DNA of 9,220 nt. Origin: Gp6-AA40 sp050742535. GTDB lineage: Bacteria; Acidobacteriota; Vicinamibacteria; Vicinamibacterales; UBA2999. Position 1 is the stretch's first letter. Each line of letters begins with the position of its first letter. The stretch covers positions 1 to 9,220 of the forward strand of contig JBOGIQ010000251.1 of the NCBI GenBank assembly GCA_050742535.1. Direction: 5' to 3'. The notes under the pieces are model-generated. The model had not been told where the DNA came from and did no database searches. It worked only from the letters and a program-made list of their open reading frames with translations. The translations under genes and the position numbers were made by a program. Positions 1 to 6,799 of the stretch are shown here, piece by piece.

Positions 1-126
1 GGCTTTGACAACCGCAATGATGCCCGGTGGCGTGCGTCCGGGGTCCGAGGCGAGGTACCGCTGAATGGCCGCGAAGTTGTGCCGCAGCGCGTTCAGATCA
101 ACACGCGCGATGGTGTTGCGAATCAT
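1..126 (-). CDS. alr: Alanine racemase, N-terminal fragment (cut by window edge)
   Basis: Alanine racemase interconverts L- and D-alanine in the cytoplasm using pyridoxal phosphate, supplying D-alanine for peptidoglycan. Only the first 42 residues are in the window. They read MIRNTIARVDLNALRHNF at the start and end in IIAVVKA. The RVDLxALRHN stretch and the VVKA stretch are the two hallmark N-terminal motifs of the family, and the lysine at residue 41 is the expected PLP-binding lysine. The ATG at 124-126 was chosen because it places that lysine at the usual distance (about residue 39-41). The gene follows the dnaB stop codon by 10 bp on the same strand, and dnaB-alr adjacency is common in bacteria, so the two are probably co-transcribed. 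No strong ribosome binding site is visible. The family assignment is firm; whether it is the only racemase gene cannot be told here. Confidence 0.9.
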   Translation of the reverse strand, partial: MIRNTIARVDLNALRHNFAAIQRYLASDPGRTPPGIIAVVKA

Positions 127-136
127 CCGCGCGGTG

Positions 137-1486
137 CTAGCCGCCTTGTGCGAGGTTCGCGAATCGTGTCTGCTCCCTGAGGAACGCCAGGCGCACCGTA
201 CCGGTCGGGCCGTTGCGCTGCTTGGCCAGAATCAGTTCCGCCGTTCCGGCGTCGGGGTTGTTCGGGTCGCGGTTATAGGCGTCCTCGCGGTAAATCAGCA
301 CCACCACGTCGGCATCCTGTTCCAGCGCACCCGATTCGCGAAGGTCCGACAACTGCGGCCGGTGATCCGATCGCGACTCCGGCGCGCGGCTCAACTGCGA
401 CAGCACGACAATCGGCACGCCAAGCTCTTTCGCCAGGCCCTTCAGCGACCGTGAAATCGAGGCCAGCTCCAGCGTCCGGTTCTCGAACCGGCCGCGCCCG
501 CTCATCAGCTGGATGTAATCCACGACCAGCAGGCTGAGACGATGCTCCTTCTGCAGCCGGCGGGCCTTGGCGCGCATCTCCATGACGCCGATGCTCGCGG
601 TGTCGTCGATGAACAGACGCATGGCGCTCAGCGACTCGAGCGCGTGCGAGATCCGCCCGTAGTCCTTCTGCCCGATCGCGCCGCTCATCAGACGATGGCT
701 GTCGATCTGCGCCTCGGACGTGAGCAGGCGCAGAAACAGCGATTCCTTCGACATTTCCAGGCTGAAGAACCCGACGGTGTGCTCGGGCTGGATCGCCACG
801 TACTGCGCGATGTTGAGCACCAGACTGGTCTTCCCCATCGACGGACGGGCCGCCACGATGATCAGATCGCCTGGCTGCAGCCCCCGCGTCATCTCATCGA
901 GATCGACGAAGCCGGTGGGTACACCGGTCACCAGCCGCTTCTGCTCGAACAGCTGCTCGATCTTGGGGAAGCTGTCCTTCACCAGATCGCGCATCGGCAC
1001 GAAGCCGGCCTTCAGCCGGTCATCCGCGACGGCAAAGATCGCGCTCTCCGCCTCGTCGAGGATCAGATCGGATTCCTGATCGGCCTCGTAGGCATTGGTG
1101 AGGATCTTGTTGGCCGCGAAGATCAGGCTGCGGAGCGTCGACTTCTCCTTGACGATCCGGGCGTAGTACTCGACGTTCGTGGCGCGCGGCACGCCGTCGG
1201 CGAGCGCCGCCACGTACGCCGGTCCGCCGACCTCGTCGATCTCCCCCGCCCGCGACAGCTCCTCTTTCAGCGTGACGAAATCAATCGCCTGATTCCGCTC
1301 GTTGAGCTGCACCATCCGTTCGAAGATGCGGCGATGCGCGTCGCGATAGAAGTCGCTGCTGTCGATGACCTGCGCGGCGAGATTGAAGGCGTCGTTGTGA
1401 ACGAGAATCGCGCCGAGCACCGAGCGTTCCGCTTCGAGATTGTGCGGAAGCGTACGCTCGGCGGCAAGAACAGCAGTGTCGGGCAT
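137..1486 (-). CDS. dnaB: Replicative DNA helicase DnaB
   Basis: DnaB is the hexameric ring helicase that unwinds DNA ahead of the replication fork and recruits primase. This 449-residue protein has the normal family length. The N-terminal domain (about residues 12-115) opens with PHNLEAERSVLGAIL, the classic DnaB start. The RecA-like C-terminal domain begins near residue 185 (TGVPTGFVDLDEMTRGL). The Walker A motif is ARPSMGKT (213-220), followed by FFSLEMSKESL (240-250). Walker B is LLVVDYIQLM (319-328), then LSQLSRAPE (362-370), LRESGALEQDADVV (382-395), and KQRNGPTGT (422-430) carrying the arginine finger. The helicase domain is uninterrupted, so there is no intein. The ATG at 1484-1486 lies 23 bp after the peroxiredoxin stop codon with only a weak upstream purine signal. 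This suggests translation within a peroxiredoxin-dnaB-alr transcript. Confidence 0.97.
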   Translation of the reverse strand: MPDTAVLAAERTLPHNLEAERSVLGAILVHNDAFNLAAQVIDSSDFYRDAHRRIFERMVQLNERNQAIDFVTLKEELSRAGEIDEVGGPAYVAALADGVPRATNVEYYARIVKEKSTLRSLIFAANKILTNAYEADQESDLILDEAESAIFAVADDRLKAGFVPMRDLVKDSFPKIEQLFEQKRLVTGVPTGFVDLDEMTRGLQPGDLIIVAARPSMGKTSLVLNIAQYVAIQPEHTVGFFSLEMSKESLFLRLLTSEAQIDSHRLMSGAIGQKDYGRISHALESLSAMRLFIDDTASIGVMEMRAKARRLQKEHRLSLLVVDYIQLMSGRGRFENRTLELASISRSLKGLAKELGVPIVVLSQLSRAPESRSDHRPQLSDLRESGALEQDADVVVLIYREDAYNRDPNNPDAGTAELILAKQRNGPTGTVRLAFLREQTRFANLAQGG

Positions 1487-1509
1487 CTGGAAACGGGGAG
1501 GCGAGCAGT

Positions 1510-1977
1510 CTACAACGACGCGAGTGCTTTTTTCACGTTCTCATAACTTGGTTCGTTCCGCGCGTCGTCGAGCACCTCGCGATGACGGACGGTGCCGCTG
1601 CGATCGATGACGAACACCGAACGCTTGGCGATGTCCTTCAACCCGATCATGTCGGGATTGACGACGCCGTACTGGCGGATCACGTCCTTGTTGTAGTCGC
1701 TGAGCAGCGGGAAATTCAGTTTCTGCTGATCGCCCCAGGCCTTCAGCGCGAAAAACGTGTCGGTGCTGACACCCAGCACTTTGGCATTGACCTTATTCAG
1801 GTCGGCCGCCGAATCGCGGAACGTGCACATCTCCTGCTGGCAGACGCTGCTGAATGCCGCCGGAAAGAAGGCGAGGACGACCGGCCCGTTCTTGAGCTCC
1901 TCGCTCAGCGTCACGTTCTCGCGATCCTGATTGTGCAGTGTGAAATCGGGCGCCTTGGCGCCAACCTCTATGGACAT
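1510..1977 (-). CDS. Peroxiredoxin of the AhpC/TSA superfamily (BCP/AhpE-like)
   Basis: This 155-residue thioredoxin-fold protein reduces hydrogen or organic peroxides with an active-site cysteine. The signature PxxxSxxC occurs as P39-AAF-S43-SV-C46, which fixes Cys46 as the peroxidatic cysteine. Arg119 (in AKRSVFVID) is the expected catalytic arginine. A second cysteine, Cys51, sits five residues after the first. That CxxxxC spacing matches the atypical two-cysteine BCP type, in which an internal disulfide forms and is reduced by thioredoxin, although AhpE-like one-cysteine proteins also resemble this sequence. No signal peptide is present, so it is cytoplasmic. The start is supported by a strong ribosome binding site, AAGGAGA on the minus strand (plus-strand TCTCCTT, 1983-1989), five bases before the ATG. 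It is the first gene of the minus-strand run leading into dnaB, and it diverges from the MFS gene. Confidence 0.93.
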   Translation of the reverse strand: MSIEVGAKAPDFTLHNQDRENVTLSEELKNGPVVLAFFPAAFSSVCQQEMCTFRDSAADLNKVNAKVLGVSTDTFFALKAWGDQQKLNFPLLSDYNKDVIRQYGVVNPDMIGLKDIAKRSVFVIDRSGTVRHREVLDDARNEPSYENVKKALASL

Positions 1978-2018
1978 CGAAGTCTCCTTGTCGCAAGTCG
2001 TATATTCTCTCCCACATC
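1978..2018. promoter_or_regulatory. Divergent intergenic region with peroxiredoxin RBS and AT-rich core
   Basis: This 41-bp gap must carry the start signals of both the peroxiredoxin (minus) and the MFS transporter (plus), unless they use promoters inside each other's genes. It contains the peroxiredoxin ribosome binding site (TCTCCTT on the plus strand, 1983-1989). It also contains an AT-rich block TATATTC (2001-2007), which is the only -10-like sequence in the gap and could serve either strand. TATATT ends 12 bases before the MFS GTG codon, so a plus-strand transcript starting from it would be almost leaderless. I see no convincing -35 element for either direction. The binding site is clear; the promoter assignment is tentative. 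Confidence 0.45.
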
Positions 2019-3296
2019 GTGACCCCGTTTCCCGTCGCCGCGCCGGTCGCGCCGGCCGTTCCGTGGTATCGCACGATTACACGCGAGCAGTGGCGGGCGC
2101 TGGCCGCCGCGAAAGTCGGCTGGATGCTCGACGCCATGGACTTCATGCTCTATGTCGTCGCGCTCAATCAGCTGCGGAGCTATTTCGGCTTCAACGACGC
2201 GACGGCTGGACTCCTGGCAACCGTCGCGCTGGTGATGTCGGGAGTGGGCGGGCTCACCTTTGGATACGTTGCCGATCGGTTCGGCCGGACGCGGGCCCTG
2301 ATGGGAACGATCGCGCTGTTCTCCGTCGCGTCGCTGGGCGCGGCCTCGGCTCAGAGCGTGTGGCAGCTGATGTTCTGGCGCGCGCTGCTCGGACTCGGCA
2401 TGGGCGGGGAATGGGCGTCGGGGGCGGTTCTCGTCAGCGAGACCTGGCCACCCGAACACCGCAACAAGGCGATCAGCATCATGCAGTCCGGCTGGGCGCT
2501 TGGCTACATCCTCGCGCTGCTGGCCGCGCAGGTGATCCTCGGCCTGGCGCCGCTCGGCGATAACAGCTGGCGCCTGCTGTTCACGCTCGGCATCCTGCCG
2601 GCTTTTTTTGCCATCTGGATCCGGCGGTACGTCAAAGAGCCGGAGAAGTGGACGGCCGGACGCGCGCACGCGCCGAGAAATCCATTTCGCGAGATCTTCG
2701 GGCCTGCACTGATCACCCGAACGCTGCTGATCATCACGCTCGGCGGCGCCGTTCAGTTCGGCTACTGGGGTGTCTTCACGTGGCTGCCGGGGTTTCTCGG
2801 ACGCTCCGTTGAAGCTGGCGGTGCGGGGCTCAACGTCGTCCGCTCGCTCGGATGGTTGATTCCGGTGCAGCTCGGCGCGTATGCGGGGTATCTGACGTTT
2901 GGCTTCATCGCCGATCGCATCGGACGGCGGCAGGCGTTCGTGCTGTTCATGATCGGCGCCGCGGTGCTGGCACCGATCTACGGTCAGTACGCGCGCAGCC
3001 CGATTGTCCTGATGCTTGCCGGACCATTGCTCGGATACTTCGCGAGCGGCCACTTCAGCATGTTCGGCAGCTTCGTCGCGGAGCTGTTCCCCACCCGCAT
3101 CCGGGCCACCGGCCAGGGGACGAGCTACAACATCGGCCGGATGGCCGGTGCGATTGCGCCTTACGTGATCGGGAAAGTCGCGACGGTTCCAGGAGTCGGG
3201 CTGGGACTGGCGCTGGGTGTCACGTCCGCTTTTTTCTTACTGGCGGCGGCACTCGTCTTTACGCTGCCTAATCGAAGTGGACAGGCGCTGGACTAA
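2019..3296 (+). CDS. Major facilitator superfamily transporter
   Basis: This is a 425-residue inner-membrane secondary transporter, the usual length for a 12-helix MFS protein. Motif A occurs twice, as expected from the two six-helix halves: GYVADRFGRTRA after helix 2 (residues 82-93) and GFIADRIGRRQA after helix 8 (295-306). Other family features are GWMLDAMDFMLYVVAL at helix 1 (34-49), RALLGLGMGGEWASGAVLVSE through helix 4 (121-141), and FPTRIRATGQG before helix 11 (357-367). The pattern resembles the metabolite/sialate-type porters (NanT-like and aromatic-acid symporters), but the substrate cannot be read from sequence. The GTG at 2019 gives a normal N-terminal tail of about 30 residues before helix 1; no ribosome binding site precedes it. 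The TAA stop (3294-3296) directly abuts the left array of element 1. A scarred duplicate of its last codons lies at 6800-6842. Confidence 0.92.
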   Translation: MTPFPVAAPVAPAVPWYRTITREQWRALAAAKVGWMLDAMDFMLYVVALNQLRSYFGFNDATAGLLATVALVMSGVGGLTFGYVADRFGRTRALMGTIALFSVASLGAASAQSVWQLMFWRALLGLGMGGEWASGAVLVSETWPPEHRNKAISIMQSGWALGYILALLAAQVILGLAPLGDNSWRLLFTLGILPAFFAIWIRRYVKEPEKWTAGRAHAPRNPFREIFGPALITRTLLIITLGGAVQFGYWGVFTWLPGFLGRSVEAGGAGLNVVRSLGWLIPVQLGAYAGYLTFGFIADRIGRRQAFVLFMIGAAVLAPIYGQYARSPIVLMLAGPLLGYFASGHFSMFGSFVAELFPTRIRATGQGTSYNIGRMAGAIAPYVIGKVATVPGVGLGLALGVTSAFFLLAAALVFTLPNRSGQALD

Positions 3297-3297
3297 A

Positions 3298-3349
3298 CGT
3301 TCGGATCGTTCGAGTCGTTCGGACCGTTCAGTCGTTCGAATCGTGCGTC
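3298..3349 (+). repeat. Left 9-bp tandem array of element 1
   Basis: Five units follow each other: CGTTCGGAT, CGTTCGAGT, CGTTCGGAC, CGTTCAGT and CGTTCGAAT, then a degenerate CGTGCGTC. The fourth unit has lost one base (8 bp). On the minus strand that deletion shifts the reading frame and creates the TGA stop (3328-3330) of the four-helix-bundle gene. Copy 2 has nine units at the same place. Confidence 0.9.
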
Positions 3350-3723
3350 GGGCGGCGGGGACGTTGCTTCTTATAACGCCATCGTTCGGCATTACGCTTC
3401 GCTGCCGGCGGTCGCAGGTAGCGCTGCAGCTTCGCCAGCGCTTGCAACCCACGGATCGCGAGCGAATCGAGCGCAGCGAACTTGTCACCGGATAGAAAAC
3501 GCGCCGCGTGAGCTGTTTTGAGGAGTGCGCGCGTCTCTTCGGCTGAACCTCGCGACACGTCCAGGAACCGTACGAATTCGCCCGGGTTGTAACGGCCGAA
3601 GCCTTCGGCGACGTTGCGGTGAGCTGAGTCGCTCGAATCGCGAATCTGATCGCGATGCTTGAAGTCGCGACACGCGGGCGGCTCGTCGGTAAACTTGCGG
3701 ACCTGGCGACTGAGTTCGTACAT
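3328..3723 (-). CDS. Four-helix-bundle protein of the 23S rRNA intervening-sequence family, copy 1
   Basis: This 131-residue protein matches the four-helix-bundle family (S23/IVS type, also related to the Avd accessory protein of diversity-generating retroelements). The visible family core is DQIRDSSDSAHRNVAEGFGRY (25-45), then EFVRFLDVSRGSAEETRALL (49-68); NxAEGFGR and the ARGSxxE-like segment are the diagnostic parts. The molecular function of the family is not established; structures form ring-like oligomers, and nucleic-acid binding has been suggested. The gene seems truncated at the 5' end: the usual N-terminal FxDLxxW segment, present in copy 2, is missing, and only 38 bp separate its ATG from the AGAATGCGTAC box, against about 152 bp at the equivalent place in copy 2. 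The C-terminus (from about residue 105) is basic and ends THDSND where a one-base deletion in the repeat array makes a stop. No clear ribosome binding site is seen. Confidence 0.8.
   Translation of the reverse strand: MYELSRQVRKFTDEPPACRDFKHRDQIRDSSDSAHRNVAEGFGRYNPGEFVRFLDVSRGSAEETRALLKTAHAARFLSGDKFAALDSLAIRGLQALAKLQRYLRPPAAKRNAERWRYKKQRPRRPTHDSND
3503..3669. repeat. 167-bp near-identical core block, copy 1
   Basis: This block matches 7085-7251 at 166 of 167 positions by direct reading, with no gaps. The only difference is A3637 against G7219, a silent GAT/GAC change in an aspartate codon of the four-helix-bundle gene. Outside the block identity drops sharply: about 87% over the roughly 120 bp to the left (3350-3470) and about 69% over the 58 bp to the right (3670-3727). 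Both blocks are in the same orientation, 3,582 bp apart. Confidence 0.95.
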
Positions 3724-3777
3724 TCGCAGGATTTGCCGACGATCGGGAACTCTGACGTCGCAGAATGCGTACCTGTC

Positions 3778-3791
3778 CGAACGACTCGAAC
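3778..3791 (-). repeat. Right arm of element 1
   Basis: One full unit and a partial one, CGAACGACT then CGAAC, form the inverted counterpart of the left array. They end exactly where the permease stop codon begins (plus-strand CTA, 3792-3794). The 14 bases are a perfect reverse complement of 3308-3321. Confidence 0.8.
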
Positions 3792-5456
3792 CTAATTTTC
3801 CGGTATCACAAAGTTGTCAATCGCAAGGCGCCGCGTCACGATGCCGGCCCGTTCCGTCTCGAGGACGACGAACTCCGCCTCACCGAACCAGGCAGGGTCG
3901 AGAGCGGGGATTCTTTCGAAACCCGGTCCGGGAAATCGAAGAAGGGTCGTGACTGAGGAGAATCCTCCGCCGCCCGCAGTTTCGGCCCCCATCAGCGTAA
4001 TAACGGGTATCGTCACCGGTAGCGCCACTCTCCCGCGTGGTATCACCGAATCGTTCCCGCCTATCAGAGCCTCGCCACGAGCGCGGTGTCGAAGCGCGTA
4101 CAACCGCTCCTGTGTCGGCGGTGGCATCGACGCCAGTGATTCCGTCCGCCACCTGCGGATCGTGACGTCCTGACCTCCAGCACGCCGCTGAACCGCCAGG
4201 ATCTCGATGCGCGAAACGCCGTCGTCGAGCGCCGCACCTGGCGTCAGGGGGAGCACGCCGACCTCTCGTGTCTGCAGAACGTGGAAATCGACCTCCGCCT
4301 CGAGGCGGCCTGCGCGGCCTCGGTATCGAGTGAACGCCTGTTCCGTGAGGGCGATCATCGGCGCCCATCCTTGCCCGTACACTTCGCGGGTTGACAGCAG
4401 CCGGGCGCCGCCGAGCGCCGCCTCAATCGTGGCGTTCCTCGTGAACGACGATCCAAAAAAGTTCTGCTGACTGCTTTCAACCGTCGTCCCGTCCATTAAC
4501 TGCAGCCTGCTGTGCGTGCCGATCAGGTGCACCGCGATCGGCGGCGGCATGCCAGAGAGGGTCACGCGCGCGTTGACACGCCGCCTCGGCACTCCGCGCC
4601 AGGACCGGTCCGCATCGCCAACCTCCGTCCCCCATGACGGGTCGTGGACCACGACGGCGCTGGCCGCCCAGGCGCCTGGCCGCATCGCTTCAGATCGAGC
4701 AAACGACCACGGCCAGACCATGGGAATGGCAACGGTTGCGACAAGTCCAGCTACGGCCAATCCCGTGGCGACGCGCCAACGCCGGTGAAAATACTGATAG
4801 ACGACAACGCAGAGTCCGGCACACAAATACACGGCGAGCATCACCAGACCTGGCGTCATGTCCGGCGTCCCAGGCCGCGTATAGCCGGGAGGTTCGACAG
4901 TTGAAAGCGTGGCCAGACTCACGAGCGCTATCAGCAGAACCGCAATGCCGGTAACGATGCCGAGGATAGTCAGCACAAAGCCAGCAAGCGATGGTGTCAG
5001 AGTGGCGATCGCCATCAGCGTCAACGTCGCCGCTACATAGGAAGCCGCGGCCGTAGAGCCGGCCCTCACGAGCGCCGCGTTACGGGCGTCGAGCAGAAGC
5101 ATGATGGTGAGATCGGCCAGCAATTGCAGCCCGATGAGCATAACGAGAGCGAAGAGCAGCTTGGCGCCGAGCAGACGGGCACGGTCGTACGGACGCGTCA
5201 GCCAGAACGCCGTCAGTCCGACGAGCGGCTCTTCGTGAACCAGCCGAGCGACGATCAGTGCGGCCAGTAACATCTCGACCGCCTGAATCAACTCCGACAG
5301 TCTCTGGAGCAGCAGATCGGCAGCCGTCAACTCGCCTGTCGAGGTTGCGCCGCTCGCCGAGAGCACCACCCGCGCCGCCAGGACGACCAGCCATAAGGCC
5401 AGCACCCAGGCCAGGCGGCGCGCATCCTTCCTCACGATGTGCATCGTCGGGCTCAT
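3792..5456 (-). CDS. ABC transporter permease with large extracytoplasmic C-terminal domain
   Basis: This 554-residue protein is the membrane partner of the ATPase encoded just upstream. The first 250 residues hold about seven hydrophobic segments (roughly 15-34, 56-73, 97-122, 136-157, 158-184, 202-222, 229-250). The segment HEEPLVGLTAFWLTRPYDRARLLGAKLL (74-101) is typical of ABC-2-type permeases paired with YtrB-like ATPases. The remaining 300 residues are soluble, rich in beta-type sequence, and end NFVIPEN; I do not recognise a named domain there. With an odd number of helices and a cytoplasmic N-terminus, this tail would lie outside the membrane. The ATG overlaps the ATPase stop in an ATGA arrangement, which implies translational coupling, and a GAGGAG ribosome binding site (plus-strand CTCCTC, 5465-5470) precedes it. 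Its stop codon abuts the right arm of element 1. The substrate is unknown; antibiotic or cell-envelope stress functions are known for related Ytr systems. Confidence 0.85.
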   Translation of the reverse strand: MSPTMHIVRKDARRLAWVLALWLVVLAARVVLSASGATSTGELTAADLLLQRLSELIQAVEMLLAALIVARLVHEEPLVGLTAFWLTRPYDRARLLGAKLLFALVMLIGLQLLADLTIMLLLDARNAALVRAGSTAAASYVAATLTLMAIATLTPSLAGFVLTILGIVTGIAVLLIALVSLATLSTVEPPGYTRPGTPDMTPGLVMLAVYLCAGLCVVVYQYFHRRWRVATGLAVAGLVATVAIPMVWPWSFARSEAMRPGAWAASAVVVHDPSWGTEVGDADRSWRGVPRRRVNARVTLSGMPPPIAVHLIGTHSRLQLMDGTTVESSQQNFFGSSFTRNATIEAALGGARLLSTREVYGQGWAPMIALTEQAFTRYRGRAGRLEAEVDFHVLQTREVGVLPLTPGAALDDGVSRIEILAVQRRAGGQDVTIRRWRTESLASMPPPTQERLYALRHRARGEALIGGNDSVIPRGRVALPVTIPVITLMGAETAGGGGFSSVTTLLRFPGPGFERIPALDPAWFGEAEFVVLETERAGIVTRRLAIDNFVIPEN

Positions 5457-6367
5457 CTCGACCGCTCCTCGGGCTGCGCGCGCCTGTGGCGCACGAGCGC
5501 GATGAAGATCTGCCGCAGGCTCATCGGCTGAAGTTCGATCCGGGCACCGGGAAACGTCGCTGACATACGTTCGTCAGATGCCGGGGCGCGGTAGGCCATG
5601 TCGATGAAGCGCAGCACGCGGCCCGCGGACGTCACACCGATCCACGACGGTTCGGGAGTGGGAGCGGGTTGCGGCTCCGGGAAGGTGATTTCCACCTGAC
5701 GAAAGCGGCCCTGCAGCGTCGTCATTGGTTCAGACAGTACGACTCGGCCGACATCGAGAAAGGCCACGACATCGACGAGCCGTTCCACCTCCTCGAGATC
5801 GTGGGACGAGATCAGAACGCTCCACTCCTCTTCTCCGGCGCGTTCCAGAATTCCGTGAATGAGGTCATCCCGCACCACGGGATCGAGACCGCTGAACGGT
5901 TCGTCAAGGACGAGGAGCCTGGGGCGGTACGCCAGCGCGGAGACGAGCGCCGCTTTCACCCGCATGCCGCGCGACATCCGGCCAAGCGTCTGGTCCAGCG
6001 GCAACCGGAAGTCGTCCACCAGCTTCCGGCAGAGCGTGTCGTCCCACGTTGGATAGAACGGCCGGCAGTAGGCGAGCAGTTCGGCGAGCGTCATCCACCG
6101 CGGCAGCTGCTGGTTCTCCGAGACGTAGCCGATCGTCTCGAACTCGCCCCGTCCGAGGCGCCGCGAGTCGACGCCGAGCACGCGCGCCTCTCCGCTCGAC
6201 GGGCGGATGATGTTCATCAGTGCGCGGATCGTGGTCGTCTTGCCGGCGCCATTCGGTCCCAGAAGAGCGAAGACGGTGCCTGCCGCTACGGTGAAGCTGA
6301 TGCCGGTGACCGCCTCCACCTGCTGGTAGCGGCACGTCAGGTCGGTGACGTCGATCACAGTGTCCAC
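5453..6367 (-). CDS. ABC transporter ATP-binding protein (YtrB-like)
   Basis: This 304-residue cytoplasmic ATPase powers the permease encoded next to it. It has all nucleotide-binding motifs: Walker A GPNGAGKT (37-44), a Q-loop glutamine in SENQQLP (near 86), the signature MSRGM (131-135) in place of the textbook LSGGQ, Walker B LLVLDEP (151-157), the D-loop SGLDP (159-163) and the switch histidine in SSHD (His189). A signature of the S-K/R-G-M kind is usual in YtrB/EcsA-like ATPases, so this is not a defect. About 80 residues follow the ATPase core, including a proline-rich linker (PEPQPAPTPEP), a longer tail than in minimal members. The start is a GTG (6365-6367) with GAGG five bases upstream; that site overlaps the TGA stop of the regulator gene. 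The stop overlaps the permease ATG by four bases. The operon order regulator-ATPase-permease matches YtrAB-type exporters. Confidence 0.93.
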   Translation of the reverse strand: MDTVIDVTDLTCRYQQVEAVTGISFTVAAGTVFALLGPNGAGKTTTIRALMNIIRPSSGEARVLGVDSRRLGRGEFETIGYVSENQQLPRWMTLAELLAYCRPFYPTWDDTLCRKLVDDFRLPLDQTLGRMSRGMRVKAALVSALAYRPRLLVLDEPFSGLDPVVRDDLIHGILERAGEEEWSVLISSHDLEEVERLVDVVAFLDVGRVVLSEPMTTLQGRFRQVEITFPEPQPAPTPEPSWIGVTSAGRVLRFIDMAYRAPASDERMSATFPGARIELQPMSLRQIFIALVRHRRAQPEERSR

Positions 6368-6374
6368 AGCGTCC

Positions 6375-6746
6375 TCATTTCCACGCCCGGCGTATGGCGT
6401 CGAGCAGGTCGCTCAGCGTCATACCGAGCTGCCGTGCCTCGACGGCCAGCCGATCGATCTGGGATGCCAGCGACGCGCGCCGGGCCGGGTTCGCGGCCGG
6501 CTGCCACGCCGCGACCACGGTGCCGATCCCGGGCCGCGGCTCGAGCAGGCCGCGTTCGATCAGCGTGCCGACGATCTTCTGGGCGGTATTCGGGTTGATC
6601 CGGAGCTCCTGACTGAGCGCGCGCACCGAGGGAAACGCGTCGCCGGCGGCGAGCTGGCCGGTCACGACGGCCTTCGTCACCGCAAACACGACCTGGTCGT
6701 GCAGCGGACGGCCGGGCCGGATATCGACGCTGAAGGGCAGTCCCAT
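6375..6746 (-). CDS. GntR-family transcriptional regulator, YtrA subfamily
   Basis: This 123-residue protein is the likely repressor of the ABC operon it heads. A winged helix-turn-helix covers about residues 10-80: PLHDQVVFAVTKAVVTGQLAAGDAFPSVRALSQELRINPNTAQKIVGTLIERGLLEPRPGIGTVV has the GntR pattern, with the recognition helix near INPNTAQKIVGTL (50-62). The C-terminal part is only about 40 residues, which is the YtrA subfamily trait; larger FadR, HutC or MocR effector domains are absent. It probably dimerises through that short helical tail. The ATG (6744-6746) lies nine bases from a perfect 7+7 palindrome at 6755-6775, a strong candidate operator, implying autoregulation. Its stop codon is seven bases before the ATPase GTG. 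YtrA homologues control ABC exporters responding to envelope-active compounds; the signal here is not known. Confidence 0.92.
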   Translation of the reverse strand: MGLPFSVDIRPGRPLHDQVVFAVTKAVVTGQLAAGDAFPSVRALSQELRINPNTAQKIVGTLIERGLLEPRPGIGTVVAAWQPAANPARRASLASQIDRLAVEARQLGMTLSDLLDAIRRAWK

Positions 6747-6754
6747 CTGGCAGA

Positions 6755-6775
6755 TGTACTATCTATACTAGTACA
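6755..6775. promoter_or_regulatory. Palindromic operator of the GntR/YtrA-type regulator
   Basis: TGTACTA (6755-6761) and TAGTACA (6769-6775) form a perfect inverted repeat around a 7-bp AT-rich spacer (6762-6768). The site is AT-rich in an otherwise GC-rich window and stands directly before the regulator's start codon. Size, symmetry and position fit a YtrA-type dimer site, so the regulator probably shuts off its own operon. Confidence 0.8.
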
Positions 6776-6788
6776 CTCAGATAGGCAA
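6760..6788 (-). promoter_or_regulatory. Possible promoter of the gntR-ABC operon
   Basis: On the minus strand TTGCCT (plus 6783-6788) could be a -35 box and TATAGA (plus 6762-6767) a -10 box, 15 bp apart. That spacing is short and the -10 match is partial. The attraction is position: the -10 would lie in the operator's spacer and first arm, so bound repressor would block polymerase. No clear ribosome binding site lies between it and the ATG, so the leader would be short. Confidence 0.35.
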
Positions 6789-6799
6789 GGAAAAGCGAG

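Larger units (their letters stand above)
3298..3791. mobile_element. Candidate IVS-like element, copy 1 (array arms plus four-helix-bundle gene)
   Basis: The whole 494-bp gap between two convergent genes is one structured unit. It has a left arm of 9-bp CGTTCG-type repeats (3298-3349), a minus-strand four-helix-bundle gene (3328-3723), a short spacer with the box AGAATGCGTAC (3762-3772), and a right arm of the same repeat inverted (3778-3791). The right arm is a perfect 14-base reverse complement of 3308-3321, so the ends can pair. The left arm starts one base after the MFS stop codon and the right arm ends at the stop codon of the ABC permease. A second copy with the same architecture and orientation lies at 6844-7544. 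In classical 23S rRNA intervening sequences, complementary ends enclose a gene of this same protein family. Mobility is inferred from architecture and duplication; no transposase or target-site duplication is seen. Confidence 0.5.

Noticed and set aside
137..1486. Possible intein in dnaB
   Set aside because: DnaB is a common intein host, but Walker A, Walker B and the C-terminal motifs follow at normal spacing and the total of 449 residues is standard.
542..1546. Long open frame (334 codons) on the plus strand opposite dnaB
   Set aside because: It lies fully antisense to an unmistakable dnaB, has an Arg/His/Glu-rich composition without any domain, and is the expected side effect of high GC in the third codon position.
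1968..3053. Long open frame (361 codons) on the minus strand opposite the MFS gene
   Set aside because: Its translation is charged low-complexity sequence with no hydrophobic core or motif, while the other strand encodes a complete MFS protein with both motif A copies.
3298..3349. The 9-bp arrays as a CRISPR array
   Set aside because: The units are contiguous 9-mers with no unique spacers, and no cas gene is present.
3298..3791. A true 23S rRNA intervening sequence, implying a nearby rRNA gene
   Set aside because: The flanks on both sides are protein genes (MFS and ABC permease), and no rRNA sequence is visible in the window.
5846..6100. Defective ATPase because the ABC signature reads MSRGM rather than LSGGQ
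   Set aside because: Signatures of the S-K/R-G-M type are normal in YtrB/EcsA-like ATPases, and all other catalytic motifs are intact.
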